Shown here in pieces: positions 63,621 to 64,000 of a stretch of DNA of 64,000 nt. The position numbers were made by a program, and so were the translations under genes. Numbering within the stretch: the stretch's first letter is position 1; every line of letters begins with the position of its first letter. The notes beneath the pieces were generated by a model. It worked only from the letters and a program-made list of their open reading frames with translations, was not told the origin of the DNA and did no database searches. Source of the stretch: Cladocopium goreaui (lineage: Eukaryota > Sar > Dinophyceae > Suessiales > Symbiodiniaceae); assembly GCA_947184155.2 (NCBI GenBank), contig CAMXCT020006563.1, positions 308,074-372,073 of the forward strand. The letters run 5' to 3'.

Positions 63621-64000
63621 ATACTCTGCACTCTACACCCCACACTCCACGCTCTACACTTTCCACTCCACACTCCACACTCCACACTTTACACTCCACT
63701 CTTTACACTGTACACTCCTCACTCACACTTTACATTCCACACTCCTCACTTTACACTCCACACTCCACCTTTGACACTCTACACTTTCCACTCCACACTC
63801 CACACTCCACACTCCACACTCCACACTTTACACTCCACAGTCCACACTTTACTCTTTACACTCCTCACTCCACACTTTACACTTTACACTCCTCACTCCA
63901 CACTCCACACTCTACACTCCACACTCCTCACTTTACACTCCTCACTCCACACTTTACACTCCACACGCTACACTTTCCACTCCACACTCTACACTCCACA
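63617..64000. repeat. Minisatellite of CACTCCACACTTTA units, runs off the window
   Basis: Variants of ACTCCACACT and ACTTTACACT repeated to the last base; length unknown. Confidence 0.95.

Overview
The window looks like nuclear DNA of a dinoflagellate, probably of the Symbiodiniaceae type. The case rests on three things read directly from the sequence. (1) A gene for plastid terminal oxidase (PTOX, the plastid branch of the alternative-oxidase family) can be assembled on the minus strand from eleven short exons whose introns begin with a mixture of GT, GC and GA and end with AG; this mixed donor usage is a known dinoflagellate trait. (2) A complete Ty1/copia element has a KG-rich Gag tail and CCHC knuckle of the kind common in Symbiodinium elements. 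(3) Non-coding DNA is filled with short foldback elements (MITEs), AT-rich satellites and minisatellites. The genus cannot be fixed from the sequence.

Layout. 1-29 kb: AT-rich, MITE-laden DNA containing small GC-rich islands that read as short minus-strand exons (good ones near 1.2, 2.1, 15.0, 22.5, 23.7, 25.7, 27.1 and 28.6 kb). Their family is not recognised and their joining is uncertain. Inside this part are a 92-bp AT satellite (2.5-3.1 kb), a large AT-rich block (2.1-5.6 kb) and a 21-bp minisatellite (7.1-8.0 kb). 29.1-49.4 kb: the PTOX gene, about 224 codons of core spread over 20 kb, carrying all six expected di-iron ligands. Its longest intron holds the copia element (33,528-41,587), inserted antisense to the host gene in a TA microsatellite, with LTRs differing at 1 of 274 positions and an open 2,486-residue polyprotein. 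50.8-52.8 kb: a further set of minus-strand exon candidates, one with a strongly hydrophobic double segment. 55.4-55.5 kb: a candidate terminal exon. 57.5-59.6 kb: a minus-strand glycine-rich gene built from 390-bp (130-residue) repeats in an ABAB order, whose reading frame stops inside a MITE end. 61.5 kb: another short exon candidate. 62.4-64.0 kb: complex GC-rich repeats and a minisatellite running off the end of the window.

How it fits together. Essentially all host coding signal is on the minus strand, as expected for the unidirectional gene arrays of dinoflagellates. MITE families fill the introns: family A (ends CCCTCTGGTAA, TA target), family B (ends CTGGTTGGTGG), family C (ends CAAAGTGGGGCCCCC or CAAGGTGGTGCC, TA target) and smaller families D, E, H and I. 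Nested insertions give a relative age order. The retrotransposon is itself unusual: between protease and integrase it carries a methyltransferase-like segment, and a second long open frame of about 236 codons overlaps the polyprotein in the +1 frame. Exon calls outside PTOX are by eye, and several attractive candidates proved to be shadows once PTOX was solved, so they carry modest confidence.
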